A DNA stretch of 64,000 bases, taken from Qingrenia yutianensis. Its GTDB lineage: Bacteria; Bacillota; Clostridia; UMGS1810. Both the position numbers and the translations under genes were made by a program. The stretch is taken from NCBI RefSeq assembly GCF_014385105.1, contig NZ_JACRTE010000006.1:1-64000 (forward strand), given 5' to 3'. This document shows positions 35,665 to 42,850 of the stretch, piece by piece. The notes beneath the pieces were generated by a model. It searched no databases. It was not told where the DNA came from and saw only the letters and a list, made by a program, of their open reading frames with translations. How positions within the stretch are numbered: the stretch's first letter is position 1; each line of letters opens with the position of its first letter.

Positions 35665-38600
35665 TTATTCGTCTGTTTTTTCGCTGTTTTCCGAAATACT
35701 GTCAAGTGCCAAATCTGTCGGAACCTCATGTATTGTATAGTCGTAATCCGCTTTTGCGTTTATCACGTCAAGTCCGCTCTGTCCGTAACGCTCATTTGTC
35801 TGTGCAACGAACAAACTGTCAATATTTGAACGTGTTCCTTCAAGTTCCCAATATCCCTGTTCGAACTGCGGATAATCGCCTGCCGATACCGCACCGATAT
35901 GTCCGACTGCCCAGTTCTGCGCCGTAGGCGGTTTCTGAACCGCAAGACGGTCTGTGGTATTCCATGCCGTAAACCACGCACCTGCCCAGCCGTGTCCGCT
36001 TCCCATACTCAATCTGTTCTGAATATGCAGCGCTCCGTCGGTATTGTCATATAATCCGCCTGCCGACCAAAGCATATGCGGTCCCATCTGACTGAAGTAG
36101 TCAACCGATTTACAGTCATACGCAACATTAGGTCCTGCAACATCATTTTTGTATTCCACAAGATGTCTTAAGTTTGTACCGTGAAATCTTTGAACGAGCA
36201 CCTGCTGACCGCCCATATATACGCCGTACCTTCCGACATAAACCTTTGTTTCCAAAAATGTTCTTCCCGTTGACTCATATCCGTTTCCCATATAATACGA
36301 AGGCGGTGCAACCAAACAGTAAAAATCCTGAACAGTAACTCTTTTTGCCGTAGAGTAAATATTCACGTTATACAAATTAAGATGCTCGGTCGTTATGTCG
36401 CGCAGCCAAACGTCTTTGCAATTTTTTAGTGTTGCCAGTTCGCCTGCATGGCGCGTATCGTCAACATTGTCGCTGTTCGGAGTCCAGACCGCTATAACGC
36501 GCATATTTTCAACACCCACATTTTGTATTCTGCCGGTATCGGTGTATTTGTAAATATTGGCTCCTCCCCATTTTTCGGCAATCGCGTTCATTACGGGCAT
36601 ATCGATATAAATAACGTTGCCCTCTTTTTTTACTATTGTGCGCTCAAATGTCCAGGTATGTTCTTTCCACTGCACCGTCGCACTGTTTTCGTTATTTTTT
36701 TGGTTTGCGTCCTGCGTGGTTCGCGCAGGAATGTTATCCATTCCTATTTCGTGCACCCAGGCAAGATTTCCGTATTGTTCGATAATGATTTCGTCGCCTT
36801 CATTGTATTCCGACGCATTTTCAACCCTGAACGAATATGCACCGGTCGGAACATAGTTGTCGATTATTTTCTGCTTTGAGGCTTCGATTTTAACAGCACC
36901 GCCGGTTCCGATAATATCAAGCATTCTTGTTTCGGGCACTTTTGTTGTGAGAAGAATTATTGTACCTTCCGTATCTTTGTGCTTTTGCGCAAATTCATCA
37001 GCGTCACCGGTCGGAACTGCATTTGCAATTTTTGCATTATCATTGCCCGAACCGCGCAAAACAACTCCGTCCGATGAAATTGTAAACATTCCCGACACTT
37101 TAAAAACACCCTTTGTGAGCTGAACCGCTCCGCGCGTGCCGTCGTTTCTGACCGGAAGGTGCGAAACATAATCTATTGCGGACTGTATGTTTGCCGTGTC
37201 GTCGCCGCCTGACGGTGAAACCTCAATTACCGCCGGAACATCGGGAATTTTAACAGCGCCGTTTTTGTATCCGGCACCCGAATAATCCGGGATACGGTTG
37301 CCGAGATAATCAGGTGCATACACAAGTTTTCCGTCACTGCCCTTGTGAACTATTACCGCATCGTCATTTTTAAGTGAACTTTTGTCGATTATGCAGAAAT
37401 ACAAAGCATCATAGTACGTCTTGTCACCCGACAAAATTTGAAATTCAATTTTATATTCGCCCAAATCGGCAGTTAATATCTTATCGGAAATTTCAAAAGT
37501 CTTTTCTTCGGAATTGTTGATATGAAAAGTATTGTTCTCACTGATTACAGTGCTGTCACGAAGAATTTTGTATCTTACATCGGCATCAATACTGCTCTCC
37601 ATCTTAAAACTCGGAATTTCATCACCGACATCTAAAACCGCAGGTGTTCCCACCTCGCTTTCAAAATATTCACTCTCAAGTGTCAGATTGAAATTTTCCC
37701 TTGGTGTAAGCACCGATTCGGTATAAATATCATCGGTATATTTCATCTTATCAAGCAAATCAAGACTCTCCGAAGTATTTGCAAAAATGCAAATTTTTTT
37801 GTCGGAATTATATAGACATTTTATTTTCAGAAGTTCCGATATTACATCATACGGTATAAAAACAGAACCGCCGTTATACTCTATACCGTACTGTGCACGC
37901 CACGGCCTGCCGTTTAATTTCCACATAGATGAACTTTTGTAAACTTCAATAACATCGCCGTCTTTTATTATGGTTACTCCCTCTGTCTGTGCGTTATATT
38001 CAACCTGTGCTCCGAATTTTTCCGAAACATAACGCAAAGGCACATATAATTTGTTATTTTTCGAAAACGGCGTACTTCCCGACAGAATTCTCTCTCCGCC
38101 GTTCTCGGTATATACATTCGGATCGTTTGCCGCAAAAGCCGCCGTACCGATTAACGCTTTTTTCTTTTCTTCCTTCTCCTGTTCAGCTTTTTCCGCTTCC
38201 TCAATCTCGTAGTTTTCGCCGAAAACTGCCTTTTTCACATCGGAAATATCATATTCAGAACCGTAATTGTCAAGTTTAAGGTCGGCAAAATATGTAATCT
38301 GTTCGCTGAAACCTATGTTAATATTTATTTTTACCGCAGGAATATCCGCTTTTGCAACAGTGACATAGCTGTACTTTTTCCAGATTTCATCAATTTTTGT
38401 AGGCTCCGTTTCGAAGATGACATTTGCGCTGTTGTCTTTTGTTTCAACAAACGGTCTTGCATATCCCTCGCCGTTCGCTACTTTCATATATACGCTCAAG
38501 ACAACAATGTCTCCTGCTGAAATTGTTCCGTTTGTAAATGTCGGCTCAAGGCGCATTGCAACGGAATTTTGAGCCATAGTTCCATACTTTCCGTTCTTTA

Positions 38601-38823
38601 TAACCGCCGCCCGTTTAAAGCTTTGTCCGCTGACAGGTACAACAGTGGGAATTCTTGTAGTTCTTAACGCACCAACCGCGGTAATTTTGTCAGTAACATC
38701 GCCGGCAACAATCGGACTGAATTTCAGTCCGCCGATTTCGTTACCCGCACTGTCACCGCCGGCAGCTAACGCTGTGTTAACGGTAAAAAATACCGCAAGC
38801 AATACCGAAACAAATTTTTTCAT
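35665..38823 (-). CDS. secreted right-handed beta-helix (pectate-lyase-3-like) protein with copper-amine-oxidase-N-like stalk domain
   Basis: A 1052-residue exported protein and first gene of the operon. The signal peptide spans about 1-20. A jelly-roll-like module (about 30-190) ends in GFSEQITYFADLKLDNYGS. A charged EK-rich helix follows, then a copper-amine-oxidase N-terminal-like domain at about 235-350 (KLYVPLRYVSEKFGAQVEY, SVFIPYDVISELL), a cell-wall-associated stalk in Clostridia. A right-handed beta-helix with a Pectate_lyase_3-like start spans about 525-960 (SGGDDTANIQSAIDYVSHLP). It is the best candidate for the extracellular lyase or hydrolase that feeds the GH88 enzyme. The ATG at 38823 follows GGAAGGAG; the nine codons upstream in frame are not needed. 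Confidence 0.83.
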   Translation of the reverse strand: MKKFVSVLLAVFFTVNTALAAGGDSAGNEIGGLKFSPIVAGDVTDKITAVGALRTTRIPTVVPVSGQSFKRAAVIKNGKYGTMAQNSVAMRLEPTFTNGTISAGDIVVLSVYMKVANGEGYARPFVETKDNSANVIFETEPTKIDEIWKKYSYVTVAKADIPAVKININIGFSEQITYFADLKLDNYGSEYDISDVKKAVFGENYEIEEAEKAEQEKEEKKKALIGTAAFAANDPNVYTENGGERILSGSTPFSKNNKLYVPLRYVSEKFGAQVEYNAQTEGVTIIKDGDVIEVYKSSSMWKLNGRPWRAQYGIEYNGGSVFIPYDVISELLKIKCLYNSDKKICIFANTSESLDLLDKMKYTDDIYTESVLTPRENFNLTLESEYFESEVGTPAVLDVGDEIPSFKMESSIDADVRYKILRDSTVISENNTFHINNSEEKTFEISDKILTADLGEYKIEFQILSGDKTYYDALYFCIIDKSSLKNDDAVIVHKGSDGKLVYAPDYLGNRIPDYSGAGYKNGAVKIPDVPAVIEVSPSGGDDTANIQSAIDYVSHLPVRNDGTRGAVQLTKGVFKVSGMFTISSDGVVLRGSGNDNAKIANAVPTGDADEFAQKHKDTEGTIILLTTKVPETRMLDIIGTGGAVKIEASKQKIIDNYVPTGAYSFRVENASEYNEGDEIIIEQYGNLAWVHEIGMDNIPARTTQDANQKNNENSATVQWKEHTWTFERTIVKKEGNVIYIDMPVMNAIAEKWGGANIYKYTDTGRIQNVGVENMRVIAVWTPNSDNVDDTRHAGELATLKNCKDVWLRDITTEHLNLYNVNIYSTAKRVTVQDFYCLVAPPSYYMGNGYESTGRTFLETKVYVGRYGVYMGGQQVLVQRFHGTNLRHLVEYKNDVAGPNVAYDCKSVDYFSQMGPHMLWSAGGLYDNTDGALHIQNRLSMGSGHGWAGAWFTAWNTTDRLAVQKPPTAQNWAVGHIGAVSAGDYPQFEQGYWELEGTRSNIDSLFVAQTNERYGQSGLDVINAKADYDYTIHEVPTDLALDSISENSEKTDE

Positions 38824-38902
38824 TTGAGTTCTCCTTCCCCGAATTGACAATATGTATAAAAATAGATAAAAAAGTCCTTTTTCATATTGTTCCTTTTATC
38901 CA

Positions 38903-38930
38903 ATTTTAACATATCTACGCACAAAAACAA
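38903..38930 (-). promoter_or_regulatory. possible promoter of the nine-gene polysaccharide operon
   Basis: On the minus strand TTGTTT (38925-38930) and TAAAAT (38903-38908) are 16 bases apart, about 80 bases before the first start codon. The boxes are weak, which would suit an operon that needs its AraC-type activator. The gap up to the terminator at 39009 is AT-rich and holds no other gene. Confidence 0.35.
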
Positions 38931-39008
38931 ATAGACCATTTTTTAAAACAATCAACGATTTTAAAAAAACAGTGATATTATTGAATTTCTGCCATATTTA
39001 AAGCAATA

Positions 39009-39055
39009 AAAAAGGTCTTTGATATTAACCGCAGCCCAATATCAAAGACCTTTTT
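39009..39055. terminator. terminator, relative of the dispersed GGTCTTTGAT hairpin
   Basis: An 18-base perfect stem AAAAAGGTCTTTGATATT with its complement around an 11-base loop, just after the stop of the second DUF6514-like gene. It shares the core GGTCTTTGAT with the hairpins at 19291 and 40614. Confidence 0.88.
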
Positions 39056-39069
39056 GAAGATATAATTTA

Positions 39070-39351
39070 TTACTGCCAGGCATACATATTTGAATGCCGG
39101 ACAATATATTTTGCGGCGAACAGATAAAATCTTTCACCGCCGATTTTTAATTTTTTCATCATTTCAATAATTTCGTTCACAAAATCAATATCAGACGATA
39201 TACGCTCCATTCTTCCCGTTTCGACGCCGTCCTCATAGAGCACAATGCCGTAAAAATGAAAATTGCAACAAAGCTCTCTGTCATACTGCGTTTCGGATAC
39301 AATATCGTAGCGGTATATAATTTCGTGATAATCTTTCCTTCTTCTTCCCAT
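39070..39351 (-). CDS. small DUF6514-like family protein, second copy
   Basis: A 93-residue protein related to the one at 19018-19257: FYGIVLYEDGVETGRMERIS corresponds to the YGVTLVINGCETGKIADIS stretch, and DIDFVNEIIEMMKKL to the following helix. The ending is different (FAAKYIVRHSNMYAWQ), and it has a longer basic N-terminus (MGRRRKDYHEII). The start at 39351 is preceded by CGGAG. It lies downstream of a membrane protein gene, with a terminator between them, and is followed by a hairpin of the same family as its relative. Function unknown. Confidence 0.72.
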   Translation of the reverse strand: MGRRRKDYHEIIYRYDIVSETQYDRELCCNFHFYGIVLYEDGVETGRMERISSDIDFVNEIIEMMKKLKIGGERFYLFAAKYIVRHSNMYAWQ

Positions 39352-39378
39352 ATGCTTACATCTCCGATAGACAAACAA

Positions 39379-39405
39379 CAAAGGAGAAAACACTGCTCTC
39401 CTTTG
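39379..39405 (-). terminator. terminator after the 219-residue membrane protein gene
   Basis: A perfect 9-base stem CAAAGGAGA/TCTCCTTTG with a 9-base loop and a T-rich tail on the minus strand. It lies between the membrane protein gene and the DUF6514-like gene. Some readthrough is possible, as the stem is AT-rich. Confidence 0.65.
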
Positions 39406-39414
39406 AAAAATTTT

Positions 39415-40074
39415 TTATTCCTTAAATTCATTCGGCATATCCGCATTGTCTTCCTCGTCCGCATCGAACGCACCGCCGAAGTTGTTTGTGTCAAACGTCC
39501 TTGCATCAAGCGTGTTCGGAATACCGTCGGGGTAAACGTACCACGCGCAAGCAATCAAAAGTGCGCCTGCCGTAACAGCGTCCCAAAACAGCGCGGAAAA
39601 GAAACGGAAAAATCCGATATTTATAATGATATAAAATACATTGAACATCGCCGACACCGCATAAAGCATTGACGGGACATACCAAAATTTTTTTGCGTAT
39701 TCTTTAAGTGACGGTAAATACGGCGTAAGAAGCGCCAGTGAAACAAGCGCCGCGGATATGTATGCTAAAAGTGCGAGCAACGAGCGCAAGCCCAATACGA
39801 CATATAACACAGCATTTACAATCTGAACAAGCGCCAAGACGCCGAAACCGATACACGGCAAAATATCACGTCTTTTTGTGAACATCGAAAATGACACTAT
39901 GCCGAAACCTGCCGTAAAAATAAGCGAACCGATTATGCTGCTCACAAAAAATCTGACCGGGAATGAGTTGTAAAGAATACCCGAAAAGCTTATACCCGTA
40001 AGTGCGTGAAGCGCTAAAACCGCAAACAATATGCCTGCAATCAAATCATACTTTATCGCTTTTCTCTCTGTCAT
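39415..40074 (-). CDS. multi-pass membrane protein of unknown function
   Basis: A 219-residue protein with about six predicted membrane helices (for example IAGILFAVLALHALTGISF and FFVSSIIGSLIFTAGFGIV) and an acidic cytoplasmic C-terminal tail rich in Asp and Glu (DADEEDNADMPNEF). I recognise no family. GGGAGA lies nine bases before the ATG. It is transcribed divergently from an XRE regulator, from a consensus promoter whose spacer contains the regulator's probable operator, so it should be repressed by it. A role in stress response or transport is open. Confidence 0.75.
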   Translation of the reverse strand: MTERKAIKYDLIAGILFAVLALHALTGISFSGILYNSFPVRFFVSSIIGSLIFTAGFGIVSFSMFTKRRDILPCIGFGVLALVQIVNAVLYVVLGLRSLLALLAYISAALVSLALLTPYLPSLKEYAKKFWYVPSMLYAVSAMFNVFYIIINIGFFRFFSALFWDAVTAGALLIACAWYVYPDGIPNTLDARTFDTNNFGGAFDADEEDNADMPNEFKE

Positions 40075-40278
40075 AGTATCAAATCTCCCAATTATGTATT
40101 TTTCTGACGTTCTGATTATATCAGTTTTTCATATTTTAGTCAATAGGAGAAATATAAAGTCAATCACATTGTATATTATCGGGAATAATAACCTTATAAT
40201 TTCTATTTTCTATTTTTATGCTTTTTTTGAACATAAGTCAGTATCATTTCGGCTCCGAGATTAACATATATATAATTA

Positions 40279-40318
40279 GTAACAAATTGTTACATATAGT
40301 ATTATAACAATTTGTTAC
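40279..40318. promoter_or_regulatory. tandem palindromic operators between the membrane protein and XRE genes
   Basis: Two inverted repeats lie 25 bases apart, centre to centre: GTAACAAATTGTTAC (40279-40293) and TAACAATTTGTTA (40305-40317). The second falls in the spacer of the leftward promoter and overlaps a rightward extended -10 element. The same pair with the same spacing occurs at 46997-47035 in front of a paralogous regulator. Confidence 0.85.
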
Positions 40319-40329
40319 AATGTTGTCAA
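40301..40329 (-). promoter_or_regulatory. consensus sigma-A promoter driving the membrane protein gene
   Basis: On the minus strand TTGACA (40324-40329), a 17-base spacer and TATAAT (40301-40306), an exact consensus. The operator palindrome sits within the spacer. The XRE gene may use the extended -10 TGTTACAAT (40313-40321) on the plus strand, so the two promoters overlap. Confidence 0.85.
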
Positions 40330-40358
40330 GGAAGTTTTTTTAAAAGCAGGTGAAGGGT

Positions 40359-40568
40359 TTGAAAATTGCTGGCTTGCGCGAAATACGCATAAAAAAAGGA
40401 TATACACAAATAAAAGTTGCTATGGATTTAAACATTACACGAGAGGCGCTTTCCTATTACAAAAACGGGAAACGCAACCCGGATATAAGTCTTTTGCTCG
40501 CATTTTCAAATTATTACGGAAAGTCCGTTGACTATCTGATTACCGGCAAAGAATTCGGCGAGAAATAA
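40359..40568 (+). CDS. XRE-family repressor, chromosomal copy of a duplicated switch
   Basis: A 69-residue HTH protein (LREIRIKKGYTQIKVAMDLN, then ITREALSYYKNGKRNPDISL). It differs at only 8 of 69 positions from the regulator at 47070-47279. The start is taken as TTG at 40359, because AGGTG lies six bases upstream in exactly the same layout as the paralog; an in-frame GTG at 40350 overlaps that site. It is expected to bind the two palindromes in front of it and to repress itself and the divergent membrane protein gene. Confidence 0.87.
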   Translation: MKIAGLREIRIKKGYTQIKVAMDLNITREALSYYKNGKRNPDISLLLAFSNYYGKSVDYLITGKEFGEK

Positions 40569-40613
40569 TATGAATTATTACACTATGTGCTTGTACACAT
40601 TCTTTCGGCAAAC

Positions 40614-40652
40614 AAAAACGGTCTTTGATATAACAATCAAAGACCGTTTTTT
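40614..40652. terminator. bidirectional terminator, inverted copy of the hairpin at 19291
   Basis: The stem AAAAACGGTCTTTGAT and its complement around a 6-base loop are the same hairpin as at 19291-19328 in the other orientation. It lies between the converging XRE and MATE genes and serves both. Confidence 0.88.
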
Positions 40653-40705
40653 GAATTCGCTGCCATAGCCGGCTGAAATGTCTGCGATTTTTCCTGTGTT
40701 GTTAT
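40653..40705 (-). pseudogene. internally deleted remnant of a DUF6514-like gene
   Basis: On the minus strand this stretch reads CACAGGAAAAATCGCAGACA followed by TTTCA, and then directly AGCCGGCTATGGCAGCGAAT. Both halves match the region around 19120-19290: the first lies inside the 79-residue gene (ETGKIADIS codons), the second just after its stop. The 100 or more bases between them are missing. Together with the hairpin next to it, it is a deletion derivative of a second copy of that gene's 3' part, in inverted orientation about 21 kb away. Confidence 0.7.
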
Positions 40706-41967
40706 CCGTTGCGGAATTTAAACATCATAAGAACCGCGCCGGCTAAAGTTACCGTAATCTGCGACACGGTGAGCGCGCCCCACACTCCGTTTATGCCGGC
40801 AAAGCACGGCAAAACAGCAAGAAACAGCGGTGTCGTAACAATCGGGTCAATATACGTCAAAAAATTCGATATACCGAATTTTTCTGTAGCATAGCAGTAC
40901 GAACACATCATTTTTACAGTTGCTTTAAAAGGATACGATACCGCATAAATCACAAGACCGCTCATCATCATTTTTTCGGCGGTGTACGACACTTTGAAAA
41001 GGCTCGGCAGCACATTTATGAGAGGCTTTGTAATAAGTATGAATATCAGCGAAAACACCGCTAAAATTATCACGGCAATTTTCATAACATACTTTTTCCC
41101 TTTCTCATTTCCCGAACCCGTATAAAAACTTAAAACAGGCTGTATTCCGTCGCATACTCCTTGATATATGTAATCGTATGTATAAACCGCATAGCTCATC
41201 ACCGCATATGCACTCACTGCCGCCGTACCGCCGTATTTTAACGCTGAATAATTCGTTGCAAAAAGCACCAGCGACGGCACAAAATTAACACCGAACGGTG
41301 CGGACGACGCGCGCAGGATGTCCTTTATATATGCGCGGTTGATTTTGGCTGATTTTTCAATTTTCAGCGTACACAGACAAAGAACAAGCACCGCAAACTG
41401 CGATACCGCCGTTGAAACCGCAACGCCCGTAAGCTTATATTTTTCGACCAGCAAAACGTCTAATCCGATATGCACCGCCAAACTTAAAATTGTGTATATC
41501 ATTGAATGAAACATTTTATTTTCGTTTCGCAAAACCGCGATAAGTCCCGAACCTACAATCTGGAAAACTGCGGTTGCACTGATGACGAGTGCATAATCAC
41601 ACGCATAGTTATACACTTCTCCGCGCGCGCCCATTAAACCTGCAAGCGGTCTGCAAATCGCAGACAAAACCGCGCTTGCGATAAGTCCAAAAACCGTCAG
41701 CACAAAAAGCACCGACTTTTTCATATTTTCGGAATCGCTTGTTTTTCCGCAGCCGCGCAGTGCGGACATCAAAACAGAACCGCCCACGCCTATGCCGGTT
41801 CCGAGCGACGTTATAAACGCCACTATCGGCCATACAATGTTTATCGCCGCAAGTCCGTCGTCGCCCGACACGTTTCCTATAAAAAATCCGTCTATGTTGG
41901 TGTAAGTCCCTACAAGAACCATTGACACAACCGACGGCACTATGTATTTTGACAATTTAAACTTCAT
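40702..41967 (-). CDS. MATE family efflux transporter
   Basis: A 421-residue membrane protein with about twelve helices, of the multidrug and toxic compound extrusion family, which exports cations or drugs in exchange for sodium or protons. The first half has YTNIDGFFIGNVSGDDGLAA and the repeat GTGIGVGGSVLMSALRGCGK. The second half repeats the fold (YAVMSYAVYTYDYIYQGVCD). The length is slightly short for the family but complete. It follows the HAD phosphatase gene by 18 bases and is probably cotranscribed with it from the promoter at 42734. The DinF or NorM subgroup and the substrate are unknown. Confidence 0.9.
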   Translation of the reverse strand: MKFKLSKYIVPSVVSMVLVGTYTNIDGFFIGNVSGDDGLAAINIVWPIVAFITSLGTGIGVGGSVLMSALRGCGKTSDSENMKKSVLFVLTVFGLIASAVLSAICRPLAGLMGARGEVYNYACDYALVISATAVFQIVGSGLIAVLRNENKMFHSMIYTILSLAVHIGLDVLLVEKYKLTGVAVSTAVSQFAVLVLCLCTLKIEKSAKINRAYIKDILRASSAPFGVNFVPSLVLFATNYSALKYGGTAAVSAYAVMSYAVYTYDYIYQGVCDGIQPVLSFYTGSGNEKGKKYVMKIAVIILAVFSLIFILITKPLINVLPSLFKVSYTAEKMMMSGLVIYAVSYPFKATVKMMCSYCYATEKFGISNFLTYIDPIVTTPLFLAVLPCFAGINGVWGALTVSQITVTLAGAVLMMFKFRNG

Positions 41968-41985
41968 ATTTTCATCGTTTTAATT

Positions 41986-42705
41986 CTAATCCAAAATTTC
42001 AAAAATATGCGAAACATCATCAAGGACAATATCGGCATTTCCGCTCAGCACACTTTTGTTTCGCGCCGCCTTTGCCACGCCGACGCAGAAAATTCCGCCG
42101 TTTTTTGCAAATGACGTGTCGGTAAGAGTGTCGCCTACCATAACAACCTCTTTGCGGCCAAGGTTAAAATCACCGCAAAACTTATCTATGCAAAACGGAT
42201 TGGGCTTTGTCGGAAAAACACCGTCATCGGTGTATATTTCATCGAAAAATTCGTGTACGCTGAGCTTTTTTAAACATCTTTCGGTGAAATACGGGTCGTC
42301 CGTCGTGATAACCGCAAGGCGTATTCCGCGCATTTTCAGATTTTTGAGAATTTCCGCCAACCCGTCACACGCAGGCGCAACCGTTCCGGCATGCGAATTG
42401 TGATGATAAGCCTCAACGGTTACAGCTTTTAAATCCGTATTTTCCGAAATTTTAACACCGTTTTCAATAAGCGTTTCATAAATACATCTGCCCATAGACT
42501 CGTACGTTCCGCTGCAAAGCTGACCTGTTATGTCAACGTCGCTGTTAATCACGCCGAGCGCGCTCAAAATCTTTGGTTTAAGGCTGATGTCCGCACCGCA
42601 CTTTTGCAAAATTTCGTCTATGGCTTTGTCGGTAACGCTCACCCAAAACTTGTTAAAATCCAAAAGCGTGCCGTCCTTGTCAAAAATTATTCCGCAAATT
42701 TTCAT
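41986..42705 (-). CDS. HAD-superfamily hydrolase (phosphoglycolate-phosphatase-like)
   Basis: A 239-residue phosphatase. Motif I is FDKDGTLLDFNKFW with the nucleophile and acid/base aspartates. Motif II is the threonine in LAVITTDDPYF. Motif III and IV are in FPTKPNPF and VVMVGDTLTDTSFA. A helical cap domain lies after motif I. It probably removes phosphate from a small metabolite; the substrate is unknown. The ATG at 42705 is chosen because TTGGAG lies seven bases upstream and because longer starts would precede the transcription start of the strong promoter at 42734. Confidence 0.88.
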   Translation of the reverse strand: MKICGIIFDKDGTLLDFNKFWVSVTDKAIDEILQKCGADISLKPKILSALGVINSDVDITGQLCSGTYESMGRCIYETLIENGVKISENTDLKAVTVEAYHHNSHAGTVAPACDGLAEILKNLKMRGIRLAVITTDDPYFTERCLKKLSVHEFFDEIYTDDGVFPTKPNPFCIDKFCGDFNLGRKEVVMVGDTLTDTSFAKNGGIFCVGVAKAARNKSVLSGNADIVLDDVSHIFEILD

Positions 42706-42733
42706 ATTTTTCTCCAAAATTTTTAGTGATTTC

Positions 42734-42763
42734 ATTGTACCATACGTGCGCATTTAATGTCAA
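42734..42763 (-). promoter_or_regulatory. sigma-A promoter of the HAD-MATE operon
   Basis: TTGACA (42758-42763), an 18-base spacer and TACAAT (42734-42739) on the minus strand, about 30 bases before the HAD start codon. It helps fix that start. Confidence 0.8.
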
Positions 42764-42850
42764 CGAATATACATCCCGTATGTGTAAAAATTTTGTAAAA
42801 TTGTTGTTTTATTTTGGAAAAATTGCGGTTAAAACGGCATATCAAAACGG

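Noticed and set aside
42770..42850. Repeat of AAAACGG after the bile salt hydrolase gene as a terminator
   Set aside because: The two copies are in direct, not inverted, orientation, so they cannot form a stem.
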